Part shown: positions 47,650 to 60,297 of the stretch, piece after piece | Layout: every line of letters begins with the position of its first letter | Position numbering within the stretch: the stretch's first letter is position 1 | Source of the DNA: Cenococcum geophilum 1.58 | Taxonomy: Eukaryota; Ascomycota; Dothideomycetes; Gloniales; Gloniaceae | Direction of reading: 5' to 3' | Assembly: GCA_001692895.1 (NCBI GenBank) | Contig: KV748182.1 | Location: forward strand, 2,608,341 to 2,672,340 | DNA length: 64,000 nt | Program-made: the position numbers and the translations under genes | The notes under the pieces: model-generated | Database searches by the model: none | Seen by the model: the letters and a program-made list of their open reading frames with translations, nothing else | What the model was told of the DNA's origin: nothing

Positions 47650-47845
47650 CCGTATTCTGCCATATTCTGCCATATTATCGTATTCTACTAAATTTTGCTA
47701 TATTATTATATTCTGCCAAATTCTGCTATATTATCGCATTCTGCCAAATTCTGCCATATTATTATATTCTACCAAATTCTACCACATTATCGTATTCTGC
47801 TAAATTCTGCTATATTATTATATTCTGCTATATTCTATAGACCCT
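47650..47845. repeat. 28-bp tandem repeat (ATTCTGCCAAATTCTGC type)
   Basis: Six to seven units of 28 bp, each with two ATTCTGC-like half-units and TATATTAT. It lies just downstream of the tyrosine-recombinase gene of the next element and may be part of its end. Confidence 0.85.
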
Positions 47846-48049
47846 AAGTTATAAGCTAACCAATTAGGATTTTCTATGCCCGGTATAGAAAATTACTATT
47901 AGCTTATTTACTATTAGCGCCTTAGCGGCCGTCTTAATATCTTAACCTACTACCTAGTAATCCTTACGCTAAGAGAGGCATACTACGCTAGAAGTAAGAG
48001 TTAAGGCGACGGAGGTTAGTAGTCTTAGTTCTAATATATAAGCAAAGGG

Positions 48050-50870
48050 CTTCTAATAACTACCAACCTAGCTACTAAATTTGCTAATATAAACACCCTA
48101 AATCTTTAGTAAACCAAGCAGCGCCCTAGCGGAAGGAGTGGTTTAAGTAGCTACTTAGGTTAATCCTAGTAGCTACTAGATAGGAGGAAAGGATCTTGCA
48201 AACCCCTAGAGAGGTAAAGGGTTTACTATTAAGACTAAATAAGGGAGAGTTAAGGGGTTAAGGGTCCCTATTAAATAGCTTTATTATAGTAGCGACTGGG
48301 TATAATAGGCCGCCTACCGCCGTAATAGCGATATTAACGCCCTAGTATTACTTATTAGCTTTACTCTATTTAAGGCGGAATATTATCCTACTAGGTATAA
48401 AGGTGATATTATACCAGGTGGCCTTTTTTGCTAGGAAGGTCGTTTGGTTCTTAAACTCCGCCATAGTATACGTAATCTCGCCTATTTATAGAAATCTAGT
48501 AAATGTAAGGGTGAATGCGGCATTAGTATTAATATCCGGTAGCAATAGGCCGTATATTACTACCTAGGCTAAAATATCCCTAGTAATAGGTTACTTGTCC
48601 TTTTTTACTAAAGGAGAGATAGTGGCTGCTTTAGTGAGTAATTGGTGTACTATAGGATCCTTAAATGCTGTAATTAAGATACCGTAATCTACGTGGCGCG
48701 AGCGAATTACGGAGATATAGGCTTATAAGGTTTCGGCCTTAAACCTACTTATTTATGGCTAGGAGGTACTAAATATACGGCGGGCAATCCATTCGCCTAG
48801 TTTACGCGGCTTAGCTAGGTAGGGGAAGACTTCTTTAAGTGCGTAGTATAACTCCTAGCTATTAACTGCTAAAGAATAGTTCCTACGGGTTGCTAGCGTA
48901 AGGCCGTGCCAAAGAAGGAGCGCGTAGAGGTTAAATGGCGCGTTAATATTATCTTTAAAGTTTATAGGTGGTTATAAGTAGTCTATTAGGTTTGCGGCAC
49001 CTATTAAAAACTTATTAGCTTTAGTAGTAATAAATTAAGGGCCTAGTATGGGCAGAACTAATAGATAGCCGTAGCCTAAAATTAAGATAGTATATTAGCT
49101 AAGCTATTTAAATCACCTAGGATCTACTTTATGGATATTATAATATTATAAGCTATAGTAGCTAGCATAATCTTATGGAGCGATTTGTTTACTACGCTAT
49201 AGATAACAGTTTTCTTAATACCCTAGTAAACCACTATACTATTAGTGTAAATAGATAGCGCGCTATACTGCTAGTTGGTAGACCATAGATTAAATGCGTA
49301 AGCAATAGTATATATCTCTTTTAGATTAATATAGTCTGCTTATTAACTGGGCTTAGGTAATATACTAAACGCCTAAGATTAAGGGAGGTTAGCTGTGTAC
49401 TACTACTAGTTATTCTTGTATTTAAGTTCCTTAAAGAAGTAAAAGCCACCAAACCTAAACCGGGTAGAGGCGTTAGTAAAGAGATAAATATAGGTACGCT
49501 TAATGTTGTTAAAGAACAATACCCTATTACTTATAGTAAGTAGGTTAAGCTAGATATATAAGTTACGTCGCAACTTAGTGCTAAATCGCCTAGGTTTATA
49601 CTTATTTGTTAGAGTCTTTAGTTAAGTAGTAATAAAGATTTAGAGGGATTTAGAGTAAGATTAACCAAGTTTAATTATATAGGTGTACTATATAAGGTAG
49701 CCCATAAGCTACTAGGCTTAAAGGAACAATAATAAGCTATATTAGAATGCAGTAGTGACTTTCTTAATAGTGCGTAATTATTTCTATAGTAATAATTACG
49801 TTTATATTTATACAGTGTTAATAGTGTATCCTAAAACCTTAATAATAGTTCCTGCTATGTCCTTAAAGCCATTTTAAGGGATACCTAGGGAGTTAGTAAT
49901 AGAGATATAAGTCTAGGTAACAGCCGCTAAGTTGTTTAGGTTGGTAAGAATAAAAATAAAGTTATTTAGGTAGTGTTCTACCTTATAAGGTAGTTATAAA
50001 TAGAGTATTTAGTGCAGGCCTTTTATAAAGAGGTTAAATATAAGCGGCGCAGTTTAAAGACTAAAGGATAGGTAGTATTTTTAGTAGGTAATACCTTTCT
50101 AGGAGAAGCCTATTAATAATCTTACCCTATAAGATAGGGGGACTATATGGAACGCGTCTTTAATATCTCTTTTAAGCAGTAGATATCTATAACCTATAGA
50201 AATAACATAGGCTTAAATAGCGGTAACTGTAGTGTATACTAGTGCTCTATATTCTTCTAGGATTGCGTTATTAACTAAAGATACTAGTGGAAAGGAGAGG
50301 TTGTAAATTTAGTGGTACCCTCTATCTAATTTTGGCACTAGGCTAAGAGGTAAGACTATAATAGGCCCTATTATAATTCTAATATGTCCTTTTTTAAGGT
50401 CTAATATTATCTTCTTAAAGATAAGGTCGGTGTTATTTTAAGAGGAGTTATAGTTCTTATATAATCTTAGGGTAGGGATAAATTCGGCTCCTATTTTATA
50501 GCTATAGGTTAGGATACCTACTAAGATAGCTAGTAGATTACCTAGGTAGTTAGATAAAAGGAAGTACTATATTAAGATCCTTAGGGGTAATAAAGAGTGG
50601 TAGAGAGCTTTCGCCTTTATAAAGGTAGGGAATAATAGTAATATATTAGGCCTAGGTCCCAGGCGTATAATTAAAGTTAATATTATTATTAGGCTAGACC
50701 CTACTTTATAAGGTTCGCCTTACTATTTCTAGGTATAAGCTCTAGATAATATAATATGATCTTTACTACACTTTAAGTACTTATACGGGTATTTATAAGC
50801 TATATTATTGCAGCCTCTACTATTAAACTTGCGGCAGGTATTAGAGGTATAAGAGGTATTTAATCTAGGT
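48050..50870 (-). pseudogene. gag end, RT, RNase H and tyrosine recombinase pseudogenes of the DIRS-like element
   Basis: Gag end: CRKFNSRGCNN...KCSKDH, a zinc-binding pattern with some Cys lost. RT: GPIIVLPLSLVPKLDRGYH, YRYLLLKRDIKDAFHIVPL and HYLNNFIFIL at about 49,945-49,975, where the last would be HYLDD in an active enzyme. RNase H: IYTNSIVVYQGIKK in place of the TDN motif. Recombinase: LWHGLTLATRRNYSLAVNS, AYISVIRSRHVDYGI, ITRDILAQVV, and the catalytic His-x-x-Arg as HSFR at 48,129-48,139, followed by a stop replacing Arg and then GAA. The recombinase would insert a circular cDNA; here stops and Asp-to-Asn changes inactivate it. Confidence 0.8.
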
Positions 50871-51486
50871 CTCTTTAAGGCGGTAAAGCCGATAGTACTA
50901 GATATTATAAGGTATGGCGCTATATACTAGGCTAGTATTTACTAATTAGCGGGCTCTAGTTGGCTATTAGTTATTATAAAAGTGTAATAGTTAAGTGCTA
51001 AATTAAGTATATAACCTACTTAGATATACTAGGTTAATAAGGTGCGAATTATATATATTTAGAGAAGTATACTAGCAATAAGGTCCAGCGGGTATATATA
51101 GAGGGTGCTAGTAATAACTACGTAGTTAGTAAAACCTTTAAATTAAACACCTTTATCTATAAATAGCTTTCTATTTACCTTTACCTTCCTTATAACTAGA
51201 GTACCATTTTTAATCTATATCTTATTAGTAATCTTAATTTAAGCGGTATAAACTTAAAGGTGGGCGAGGTTTACTGGATTAAAGGTATCCTTAAAAATGT
51301 CTAGGTAATTCTTTTTTATAACGCTAGGAAGGCGGAGTTTAAGTAACTTTATACTAAAAGGGAGAGGCTTACTAAGAATATTAGCTAAAGTAGCTATTAT
51401 AATAGCTTATAAGGCCGAAGCGGCTAAGCCTAACTATAATTAAGCCATTTAAGCTAGATGATATTTATGCTAGTAAGCCTCCTCTA

Positions 51487-51719
51487 CGTCAGGAAAAAAT
51501 TTAGCAGCATTTTGCCAGCATTTTTAGCATTTCGCAGCATTTCGCAGCATTTAAAACAGACCATACGCATTAAGCAGCATCTAGGCAGCTCTATATATAT
51601 ATAATATATATATAGAGCTGCCTAGATGCTGCTTAATGCGTATGGTCTGTTTTAAATACTGCGAAATGCTGCGAAATGCTAAAAATGCTGGCAAAATGCT
51701 GCTAAATTTTTTCCTGACG
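51487..51719. mobile_element. 233-bp near-perfect palindromic element flanked by TA
   Basis: Two arms of about 115 bp are reverse complements with only one clear mismatch (near 51,549/51,658), meeting in a TATATA centre. Ends are CGTCAGGAAAAAATTTAGC and its complement. TA on both sides (51,485-51,486 and 51,720-51,721) is a Tc1/mariner-type target duplication. Each arm contains four to five GCATTT-type repeats. It shows little RIP, unlike its surroundings. Confidence 0.9.
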
Positions 51720-51960
51720 TACTAGGCGGGCTTTACGCTCTTCCTTATATTTTTAAATCTCCCTTTTATCTTAGGCTTATTCCCTTTACTCTTTAGTAAT
51801 TTTACGCTCTTTTACGGCAGCGGCGCGTATATTAGCTTTAGATAGCATTATAGGACTAATAGAGGAGGGTGTAGCGGTTATAGACGATGGTGTAGTTAAA
51901 GTAGGTCGTCTAGGTAAGTTTACTTATTAGAATTATACACGCGTATAAATATTCTAGTTA

Positions 51961-52347
51961 GTTATAGGCGGTAATAGCGTTATAAAATAATTCTTAAACG
52001 AATAAATAATAAATATATAATAAATATTAATAAGTTTAGCGATATTAAAAGCGAATTAGCCACGTAGTGACTGCGTTCAATATTCGCGAATATTGTAGGA
52101 GGTCTTAGTATTGTGCGTTACTAAGATAGATACTGCTAAGCAATATATAGACGCTAGTATATATATACGCCTATAGCCCTTATCCTTATAGTATAATTTT
52201 TACCCTTAAGAAATAGTAAAACAAATCTAAATTTAAATCTAGATATTTTATCCTAGGGCCCTAACCTAGGTCCCCTATATATACCCCCAGCTAAAAGTAT
52301 AAAGGAAAATAAAATACTACGCGGTAAGTCTAGGCTATTAGGTAAGG
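51961..52347. other. AT-rich spacer without recognised feature
   Basis: Between the DIRS-like element and the LTR of chromovirus copy 2. RIP-like composition; no motif seen. Confidence 0.4.
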
Positions 52348-52624
52348 TATTACGGCACTAGTAGAAACTAGTAGATTATAGCTAATAGATATTAGTAGAT
52401 TATGGCGGATAGTTATAAATAGTTATAAATAGTTATAGATAGTTTTATATAGTTTTAGACAGTTGCCGTTACGTAACTAGAGGATCGTATATAATATTAA
52501 GCGGCGCCGCCCTCCGTCTCCTTTCCTTTTTTTAGCTTTAGATCCTTATTTATAGACTACTAATTATATAGGCTTACCCGTCCCTCTTACCGTACTTATG
52601 CCTTAATTAACTAAGTCGCTAATA
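52348..52624 (+). repeat. 5' LTR of chromovirus copy 2
   Basis: Starts TATTACGGCACTAG and ends CGCTAATA, the mutated equivalents of the copy 1 LTR ends in opposite orientation. It is about 50 bp longer than the 225-bp LTRs because of short AGTTATAAAT-type repeats at 52,410-52,460. Confidence 0.8.
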
Positions 52625-52639
52625 TTACCTAAAGCTTAA

Positions 52640-55600
52640 CTACCTCTTCTTCCTAAGAAGGAACTTAAAAATATTTATAGACTATAAATAAGAATAGAAT
52701 ACAGAAGTAGACCTAAAGATTATTACTAGAACTTAAAGAATAATAAGATTTATAAAATATGTATAGACCAGAACCCCTGCAGAATCCTACTAAAAGTTAC
52801 TCTAATAACTGTATTATAATGCTAAGAAATATAGTAGCTGGTAAAGCAGTTATAGGACCCTTAAATACCTCTAATAATAAAATAACAACTAACTTAAACT
52901 CCTAGGTAGAGCTTATAGTAGCTAATGCCAAAATTAAATAACTTTAAGAGCTACTTAAAGCTAGAGAACCCCCTATACCTAATAAAGAGTTATTAAATAC
53001 TTAAAGACTTACTATAGTCCTTAAGGCTCTAGCCTAATATATAGTATTAATATTATTACGGTCTGTAAAGGTTATAGACCCCCTATTGCTTATAGACGGA
53101 ATTAACTCTATATTTAATAATTGGAAGCTTTAATTATAGAATAAGCTTAAAGTTAATACGGACTACTTCCCTACTACTTAGGCTAAAATGACCTATGTTT
53201 TTAGCCGTACCGGTAGAAATATATAAACGCACCTACGTCCTTAGTATATATAGGACTTAATAGATCCCTTCCTCTCTAAAGAAGAGATAATTATCTACCT
53301 GTCTTCTATTTATAAGGACCCCTTTAAAGTATAGAACGCCTAACTTAATTATAAAAGCCTAAATATAAAAATAATAGAGACCTTCTTAGCCTTTTAGACC
53401 CGCTTTCTGCACCTAGCCGGCTAGGCTTAAATTCCCTAGGAAGATTTAATGCTAAACCTATTTAATAAGCTTACCCTAGACCTGCAGCGAGCCGTACTAT
53501 TAGTTTTTACTACTATATAGACGCTAAAGGAACTTATGGACTAGTGCTTAGCTATTAACTAAGGCCTTTACTAAATTAAAATATGCGCCAAACGGTATAA
53601 AGCTAAAAACCCTTTAAATTAGACTATAAGCAATATAAGAACGGCCCGTAATGCCCTAGCACGATTAATAACCCCTATAGTACCGCTTATACAGCCTATT
53701 ACTAATTTAGTAGCTAGCTATACGGCTAGTCCTGCTATAGGTCCGGCGAATACTCGGCCTATATATAGTAACCTCTATATATAGGCCCTTAGTGATTAAG
53801 GAGCTTACTTCTCTTATAGTTAAAAAGGTTACCGTGTAAAGGATTACCTAATAGGTGTAAAAGCGGATAAGGTTCTATTAATCTAAGAGAATAGTACAAA
53901 GTTAGAAAAAAAAGAAACCCTAGAGGAAGACTCCTCTTTAGGGTTAAAAGGGATTAATATATTAGATGTTAATCTAGGTTAGCTAGTTAGTAAAAGAAGC
54001 TACACTATTCCTTATACTTTATTCCGTAATAAATACTAAGTTTTAACCTCTATTTTAGCTAACTTTAGAGTAAATGCCTTTGCCTTAATAGACACCTAGT
54101 ATACTATAAAGCTGGCTAACTTTCTAAATATATTTATTAAAGAACTGCCTAAACTAATTTCTATTTATGGGTATAACGGGCGAATAGGGCCACTTATTAT
54201 AACTATCTTATAAATTTACCTCCGTATTAACGGATAAAGGTAGTATAATATCCCCTTCCTTATTACGGACCTAGGTAGCTATAATATAATCTTAAGACGA
54301 AAATAGCTAGCCTATTTAGGCTTATAGCTTAACGTATAGAGTAAATGGCTTATCTAGCCTAAAACCCTACCCCTAACCCCTTTTTTTATAAAAGAAATTA
54401 GTATTATAATAAAAACCCTTATATAGCCCTAGATTAATACTATTTACTAGGCCGATGCTATGCGTAGGGACTAGGCCTTTAAGAAAGATATATAGCTTAA
54501 TTTATAACGGATCTGTATACTACGTCGCCCCCAGACTACTTATATTACGCCACCCGCATTAAAAACCTAAGAAGTTAGTAGTGTGGGAGGGTACGACCTC
54601 TCTAAGATAGGAAAGTCACAGTGCTGTCAGTCAGTCTGTCAGTCAGTCGGTCGGTCGGTCGGTCGGTCAGTCGGTTATAATCAGTTAGTAAGAAGGAAAG
54701 AAAAGAGTGTATTTCCGGTAACTGGTAAGGTCGTGATATATATGTATATAATAGAGGAAAGAAGGAAGGAAGCCGAAGGCTCTATAAATATAGGAAAATG
54801 CCAAGACAGTAGGCGACGTCCAATCTACACCACCACAGTAGTAACCTAAAAAAGCCCCCTATAGAGAGCTTAGGCCCTATATAGCCACGAAGAATAGTAA
54901 GGGATATTAGATGTTATACTAAACTAATAGATTAGAGGGATAATCTATAGAAAATAGAATAGGAGCTAAGAAAGATTATAAACCCTAAACTGTAAAATAC
55001 GGTCCGGAAAATAGCTATAAGAAAACTAGCGGACCTCCCACTAGTTAATATCTGCTGCATTAGTGCTGTAGGATTCTACTAGAACTTAGTTTAGCCTAAT
55101 ACCGTTACCTTTATAACGAGCTTATATAAAATTAATTAAATAATTAAGGAAAAGGGAAGTAAGCTTAGTAGATAAGAAAGTAAGCTTATAGATAAGGAAC
55201 TAGTAGAATAAAAGCTGCCCTATTAATACTAGAAATTTAAGGACGTATTCTCTAAAGTAGTGTCTAATATACTTCTACCTTACTAACCGTATAACTATAA
55301 GATTAAGATTAAGCAGGGCAAGGAAAATACCCTTAGCTTTAGCCCCCTCTATAAGTAGTCTATTATTAAGTTATAGGCTATAAAGTAGTATTTTATTAAT
55401 AACCTAAATAAGGGCTTTATTAAGCCTAGNTAAGCCCCTTTNNCCTNNCCTATTNTCTTTATTAAAAANCTAAATAGAGGACNCCGCTTNTNTATTAACT
55501 ACTATAAGCTAAATAATATAACCTATAAGGACCGCTATCCGCTGCCCCTACTTAATAAGACTTTGGCCTAAATAAGTAAAGTTAAGGTTTTTATAAAGCT

Positions 55601-58074
55601 TAATATCCGCTAGACTTTTTACTAAATTAGGATAAACCTTAGGTCTAAAGATCTTATTATATTTTAGATCTATTACAAAACGTATAAATATAAGGTACTC
55701 CCTTTTAGACTAACTAATAGACTAGCTACGTACTAGCGGTATATAAATAATGTACTTTTTAACTACCTTAACAACTTCTATACAGCCTATTTAGATAATA
55801 TTATAATCTACTTTAAGAATAAGCTAGAATATAAGGAGTATGTCTATAAAGTCCTATAACAGCTTTACAAGGCTAGCCTCTAGGTCGATATTAAGAAGTT
55901 AGAGTTTAGTGTTAAGTGTATAAAGTACCTAGGTTTTATTATTAGTATAAATAGAATTAAAACTGACCTAGAGAAGACGGCTGTAATTAACTAGTAGGTA
56001 CCTTTACAGACCGTAAAAGGGGTATAATTATTTTTAGGTTTTTATAACTTCTACTAACGCTTTATTAAGAACTATAGTAGAATTACCTAGCCTTTTAACC
56101 GTCTTACTAGAAAAGACTAGCTATTTTACTTTAACGCTATATATAGGCAGGCCTTTAATAAGCTTAAGAAACGGCTAGTATCGGCTCCCCTACTTACCTA
56201 TTTTAACCTAGAATAGCCCTTAATACTAGAAACTAATGCCTTAAACGGCGTAATAGCTGGTATTTTTTCCTAGAAGTAACTAGATAGAGAGTGGTACCCT
56301 ATTATATACTATTTAAAGACTATAATAGATGCTAAGCTAAACTACTATATCCATAATAAAGAAATACTAGCTATTATTTTTAGCTTTTAGTACTAGCGTA
56401 TATAGCTAGAGGGGACCCCTAAGCTAATTAAGGTAGTTTTAGATTATAAGGCCCTAGAATACTTTATAATAACTAAGGCCCTTATAGCCTAGTAGGTACG
56501 CTAGGTGGATATTCTATCTTAGTTTAACTTCTTAATTATATATAGACTAGGCGCTATAAACTATGCGGACGCTCTTATAAGGTATAAGTAAAACCTAAAT
56601 AACTAGATAGCTATAAAGATCTTATTATAGACCTAGACGCTATTATAACTAAAATACCTTAACCCTTAGATATAGGTAGAACTAAGTATAGACTTTTTAG
56701 GCGCTAAGATATATTCTATTAACTCCTTTAAACTTAACCTTATTAATAAACTACTATAGGCTAACTAAACAACCCCCTCTCTATAGGAGTACCGTAAAAA
56801 AGCAAAGAACGTTACTAGCCTATAGTCCCTTAAAAACGGATTACTTAAGCACTAAGAACGGCTAATAGTAGCTAAGAAATAGAACTTATAGACCCAGCTT
56901 ATTGCTAAAGCTTATACCTAGGTCTTTACGGCCTACCCTAAAAAAATAAGACTCGTAAGATTATTAGCGACCGCTACTACTAGCCCAGAATAGTTATAAA
57001 TATTAACTACTATATACGGAACTATAACAACTATTATAGATCTATAATTCTATAAGATAAAACCCTAGGACTATTAAAACTACTCCTAATACTAGAACGC
57101 CCCTAGTAGTATATCTTTATAGACTTCTATAAACTACCTATAGACTATAACGGATATAATATAGTTATAATCCTAGTTAACCGCTTTAGTAAGCGCCCGT
57201 TCTTAATCCCTTGTTATAAAAATATTAATACTAAAGAGGCGGCCTAATTATATATCTATTACGTCTACCAAATTTATAGACTACTAGATACTATTATATT
57301 TAATTATAGGCTATAATTTATTTTAGTTTTCTAGAATAAGTTTACCTAAATCTTAGGTATTAAGCTAAAGCTTTCTACAGTATACTACCCCTAGATAGAT
57401 AGTTAGACGGAAATTATAAATTAATACTTAAACTAGAGACTTCGGCCCTTTATTAACTACTTTTAAGATAACTAGGCTAAACTGCTACCCCTAATAGACT
57501 ACGCCTAAGTAACCCTACCTTATAACTATATAGGATTTACCCCTATCTAGCTAGAAATGGGCTACTTACCCTATATAAGCTTTAACTAGGAAAGACTAGA
57601 AGGACCCTAGACTATATATAAAAAACTATCTTATAAGGAAGCCTAGTAGTACGCTAAGCGCTTAGAAGAAGCCTAGACGGTAGCCTATATAAATTTAGAA
57701 AAGGCCTAAAAATTAATATAATAGTAGGCGAATAAGTATAGGTAAGAGCCTAACTTTGCCGTAGGAGATATAGTCTAGGTTATAATAAAGAACTAGAAGA
57801 CGGAACGACCTAGCTATATGCTAGACTATTAGATAGTAGGACCATATAAAGTTCTTAAGAAGATAGGTAACGTGTATAAAGTAAAGCTCCTAGATTTAAT
57901 TAAAGTTTACCCTATTTTCTCTCTAAATAAACTATAAAAAGCTATAAATAACCTATTACCTAAATAAAAGAATAAATCTCCCCTACTAATTTAAGTTAAT
58001 AGCAATAATAAATAGGAAATTAAAGAAATACTAGCCTATAAGCTTATAAGGGGAACGTTAAAATATTATATTAG
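52640..58074 (+). pseudogene. Chromovirus gag-pol pseudogene, copy 2
   Basis: Reverse transcriptase at about 55,490-55,990: YKLNNITYKDRYPLPLLNKT, KVFIKLNIR, YKYKVLPF, and AYLDNIIIYF at 55,782-55,811, in which the second catalytic Asp of YLDD is Asn. Integrase and linker run to about 57,960. The chromodomain begins near 58,010 and is cut after about 25 residues. TAG/TAA stops throughout. Gag occupies about 52,700-53,800 and ends near NLYIQALSD. It corresponds residue by residue to copy 1 and gives its ancestral uninterrupted state at the integrase insertion site. Confidence 0.85.
54573..54845. mobile_element. ~270-bp insertion with GTCG/GTCA repeats in chromovirus copy 2
   Basis: Normal-GC sequence interrupts the RIP-mutated gag-pol between GTTAGTAGTG and AACCTAAAAA. 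In copy 1 the same place (about 44,490-44,510) is continuous. Ends show weak inverted similarity (TAGTGTGGGAGGGTA versus TACTGTGGTGGTGTA). It contains CAGT/CGGT tetranucleotide repeats at 54,627-54,675 and an open frame (54,583-54,849) that is a chance translation. No coding function is inferred. Confidence 0.65.
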
Positions 58075-58075
58075 T

Positions 58076-60297
58076 TGTTACGGACGCTTTAAGTACAATG
58101 TTACGACTACTTGGAGAGGAGTTGGAAGAAGCTAGTTGGTTAATTTAAGCACGGTCTAGAATGGAGCCAATAGAACTATGTAACGAGGAATGGTAACCGA
58201 GGTCACGTGAGGTGATCTGCATAATCTATAGGATTTATATAATCCGCGACAGAGTAGATAGAGCACACGTATATTACGTATAAGAAGGATTTTATAGGAG
58301 TACGGTTGTGTATTTAAGGACCCTTGGTCCCTACCTAGATAGTTCCTTCCTTATAGTGATTCTTAGAATATAATTGGAGTTAATCTATTAGGCAACTACT
58401 CTACTAGTTATTATTACGTTATTAACTACTATCTTTATATTTCCTATACACCTAGCCCATTAATAAGCCTATTGTAGTTCCTGCTATAAGGTTCCGTTAT
58501 ATAATCACTACCTAGTTATAGTATTAAATATAGAAAGTCAAACAACATGCTACTAAAAGCAGCCACTATAACACCATTAACGGCGGCAACTACTTCGAGA
58601 TTAGGTAATGACACTAGTATAGCAGATACTAACTTATAGTAACCTATAACGGTTAGACAACTATAAGAGATAGTTAACTAGTTAATAGAAAATAATATAG
58701 TACTCGAAAATAGGATTAACGGGATAGGCGCAGCAAAGGTTAAGTTACCATTAATTAAAAGATTCTTAGGAGAGAGATCAAAGCTTAAAGGATTCCTTAC
58801 GTAGATGCACTTTAAAGTTGCGTAAGAGGGAGTAAAGCTAATAATACCTATAGATTAAATAGCGTACGTAGGATTATTCTTAACAAGAAGAGCACTTAAA
58901 TAGTTTAAGCCTTACCTTATAGAGATATAAGTAAACGGAATAACGACTATAAACTAAGAGGTATAGTTTATGTTTTTAAGATGGTACGGATTTATAGAGC
59001 GACTTATATAAATATTTAGAGACCTAGAGGCGACAACCACGGCAGAAAGAAAACTTTAAGACATTACGCAATAAACCTTAGTAATTAAGTATATAACGTA
59101 ATTTTAAACGCTAGCAATATAAGTTAAGTGGAATAATAAAGCGCTTATAGTATAGTATAAATAGGGACTTAAGGCTAAAGTCTAGGATGTAATTATTCTA
59201 ATAGAAGATGCGGATACCTTAAGGGAACTAATAGATTAAGCAATAAAAATCGATAATAGGATTTACTAAAGGGAGCAGACCAAGAGAGGTTAGGATAGAG
59301 TTTTATAGTTGTATAAGGCGTAGAGTACGTATTAACTAAAGCTAAGTTAAAAACTATAGTATGGCGCAAAGCTAATAGACCTAAGTGGTATTAAAGAAGC
59401 CTATAAGAGATGGAGTAGGAAACTATAGAAACCTAGAGGTTAAGGATCTAGTGATTATAGGACTAAGGAGTAGAGGCCAAACTAGGGATCTTAATAGCAG
59501 AAGATGTTTAGGCGGACTCTATAATAAAGTTAATAGTTTAAAGATAGAGCTTATATAAATTGCGGGAAATAAGGTTATTTCGCAAGGGATTATAAAGATA
59601 GTTAGAGTTACTATATAATAAAGGGAACCTAACTAACAGAAGGCATATATATATAGAGGGACGATAATATACTGCAAGGAACAAAAGAATATTTAATTAG
59701 AAGTTTTGCGTTTTATTATAATAACGCATGCTGGATTTATAAAGACGCTAAGTATAGTATAAGCTATTAGCTATAGGAGCCAAAATCTATAGAGTATAGA
59801 GGAACTAATGAACTAGTTCGCAGATCGGATATTAAAAATGATGAATTTAACGTAGGCGAAACATTCTATAACAATAAGGCGATAAAAGCAGCTTACTAAG
59901 AGCATATAGACCTCGGAAATATTATACTAAAAGTAGAGGATGATTCTACTATAGAATAGGGAACATTAGTAGGGATTAAAACCCTACTAGACACGATGTC
60001 TATCGCTTTACGAGACGTAAGAGAAGTAGGACAGTAAACCACTTTGGCACTTAATAAAGGCAAAAGGCTAAAGGCTTAAGATTCTTAAAATGAGATAAGA
60101 GATGACTAAGATTCTTAAGATAAGATAAGGTAAGCTTAAGGACCTACGATAAATAGAAACCGATAGAGCAGAGCAGTAGCTTAGTTTAAAGACATATAAA
60201 TAAGCTTAGGATAGAGTTTCCCACAGGCATAAGACTCTTAAGACGAGATGAGTGAGATTTAAAACTCTTAAGACGAGATAAGAACACCTAAGCCTAG
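58076..60297 (+). mobile_element. Gypsy-type element: LTR and gag only, RIP-degraded
   Basis: Begins with an LTR (TGTTACGG at 58,076 to about 58,503) inserted in the chromodomain of chromovirus copy 2. The LTR has a promoter-like GTATTTAAGGACCC at about 58,310. A gag frame follows. No reverse transcriptase follows before the next LTR at 60,298, so pol is missing or displaced. Confidence 0.7.
58560..59700 (+). pseudogene. Gypsy gag pseudogene with CCHC knuckle
   Basis: The frame reads KLPLIKRFLGERSKLKGFLT, then ALK-stop-FKPYL, ERLI-stop-IFRDLEATTTAERKL, LRELID and IKIDNRIY, matching the retrotransposon gag domain. A knuckle at 59,549-59,593 (NCGK-stop-GYFARDYKD) has lost His and one Cys to Tyr, changes expected from C-to-T or G-to-A mutation. 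Nucleocapsid role in the intact family; inactive here. Confidence 0.75.

Larger units (their letters stand above)
47870..51960 (-). mobile_element. DIRS-like tyrosine-recombinase retroelement, RIP-degraded
   Basis: The minus strand carries, in order, a Cys/His-rich gag end (about 50,760-50,870), a reverse transcriptase (about 49,850-50,500), an RNase H (about 49,080-49,320) and a tyrosine recombinase (about 48,050-49,000). This gene order with a tyrosine recombinase in place of a DDE integrase defines DIRS/Ngaro-type elements. Ends are not resolved; terminal or split repeats were not identified. The 233-bp palindrome lies at 51,487-51,719 near its 5' side. Confidence 0.8.
52348..58075 (+). 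mobile_element. Chromovirus copy 2 (same family as copy 1), RIP-degraded, 3'-truncated by another insertion
   Basis: The plus strand has the 5' LTR (52,348-52,624), gag, protease, reverse transcriptase, RNase H, integrase and the beginning of the chromodomain (EILAYKLIRGTLKYYIS). It stops at 58,075, where a new LTR starts. It aligns with copy 1 along its length in opposite orientation. A foreign ~270-bp segment lies at about 54,573-54,845. Unresolved bases cluster at 55,430-55,492. Confidence 0.88.

Noticed and set aside
54583-54849. 88-codon open frame in the chromovirus insertion
   Set aside because: Central part is a GTCG/GTCA microsatellite translation and it begins and ends at insertion borders.
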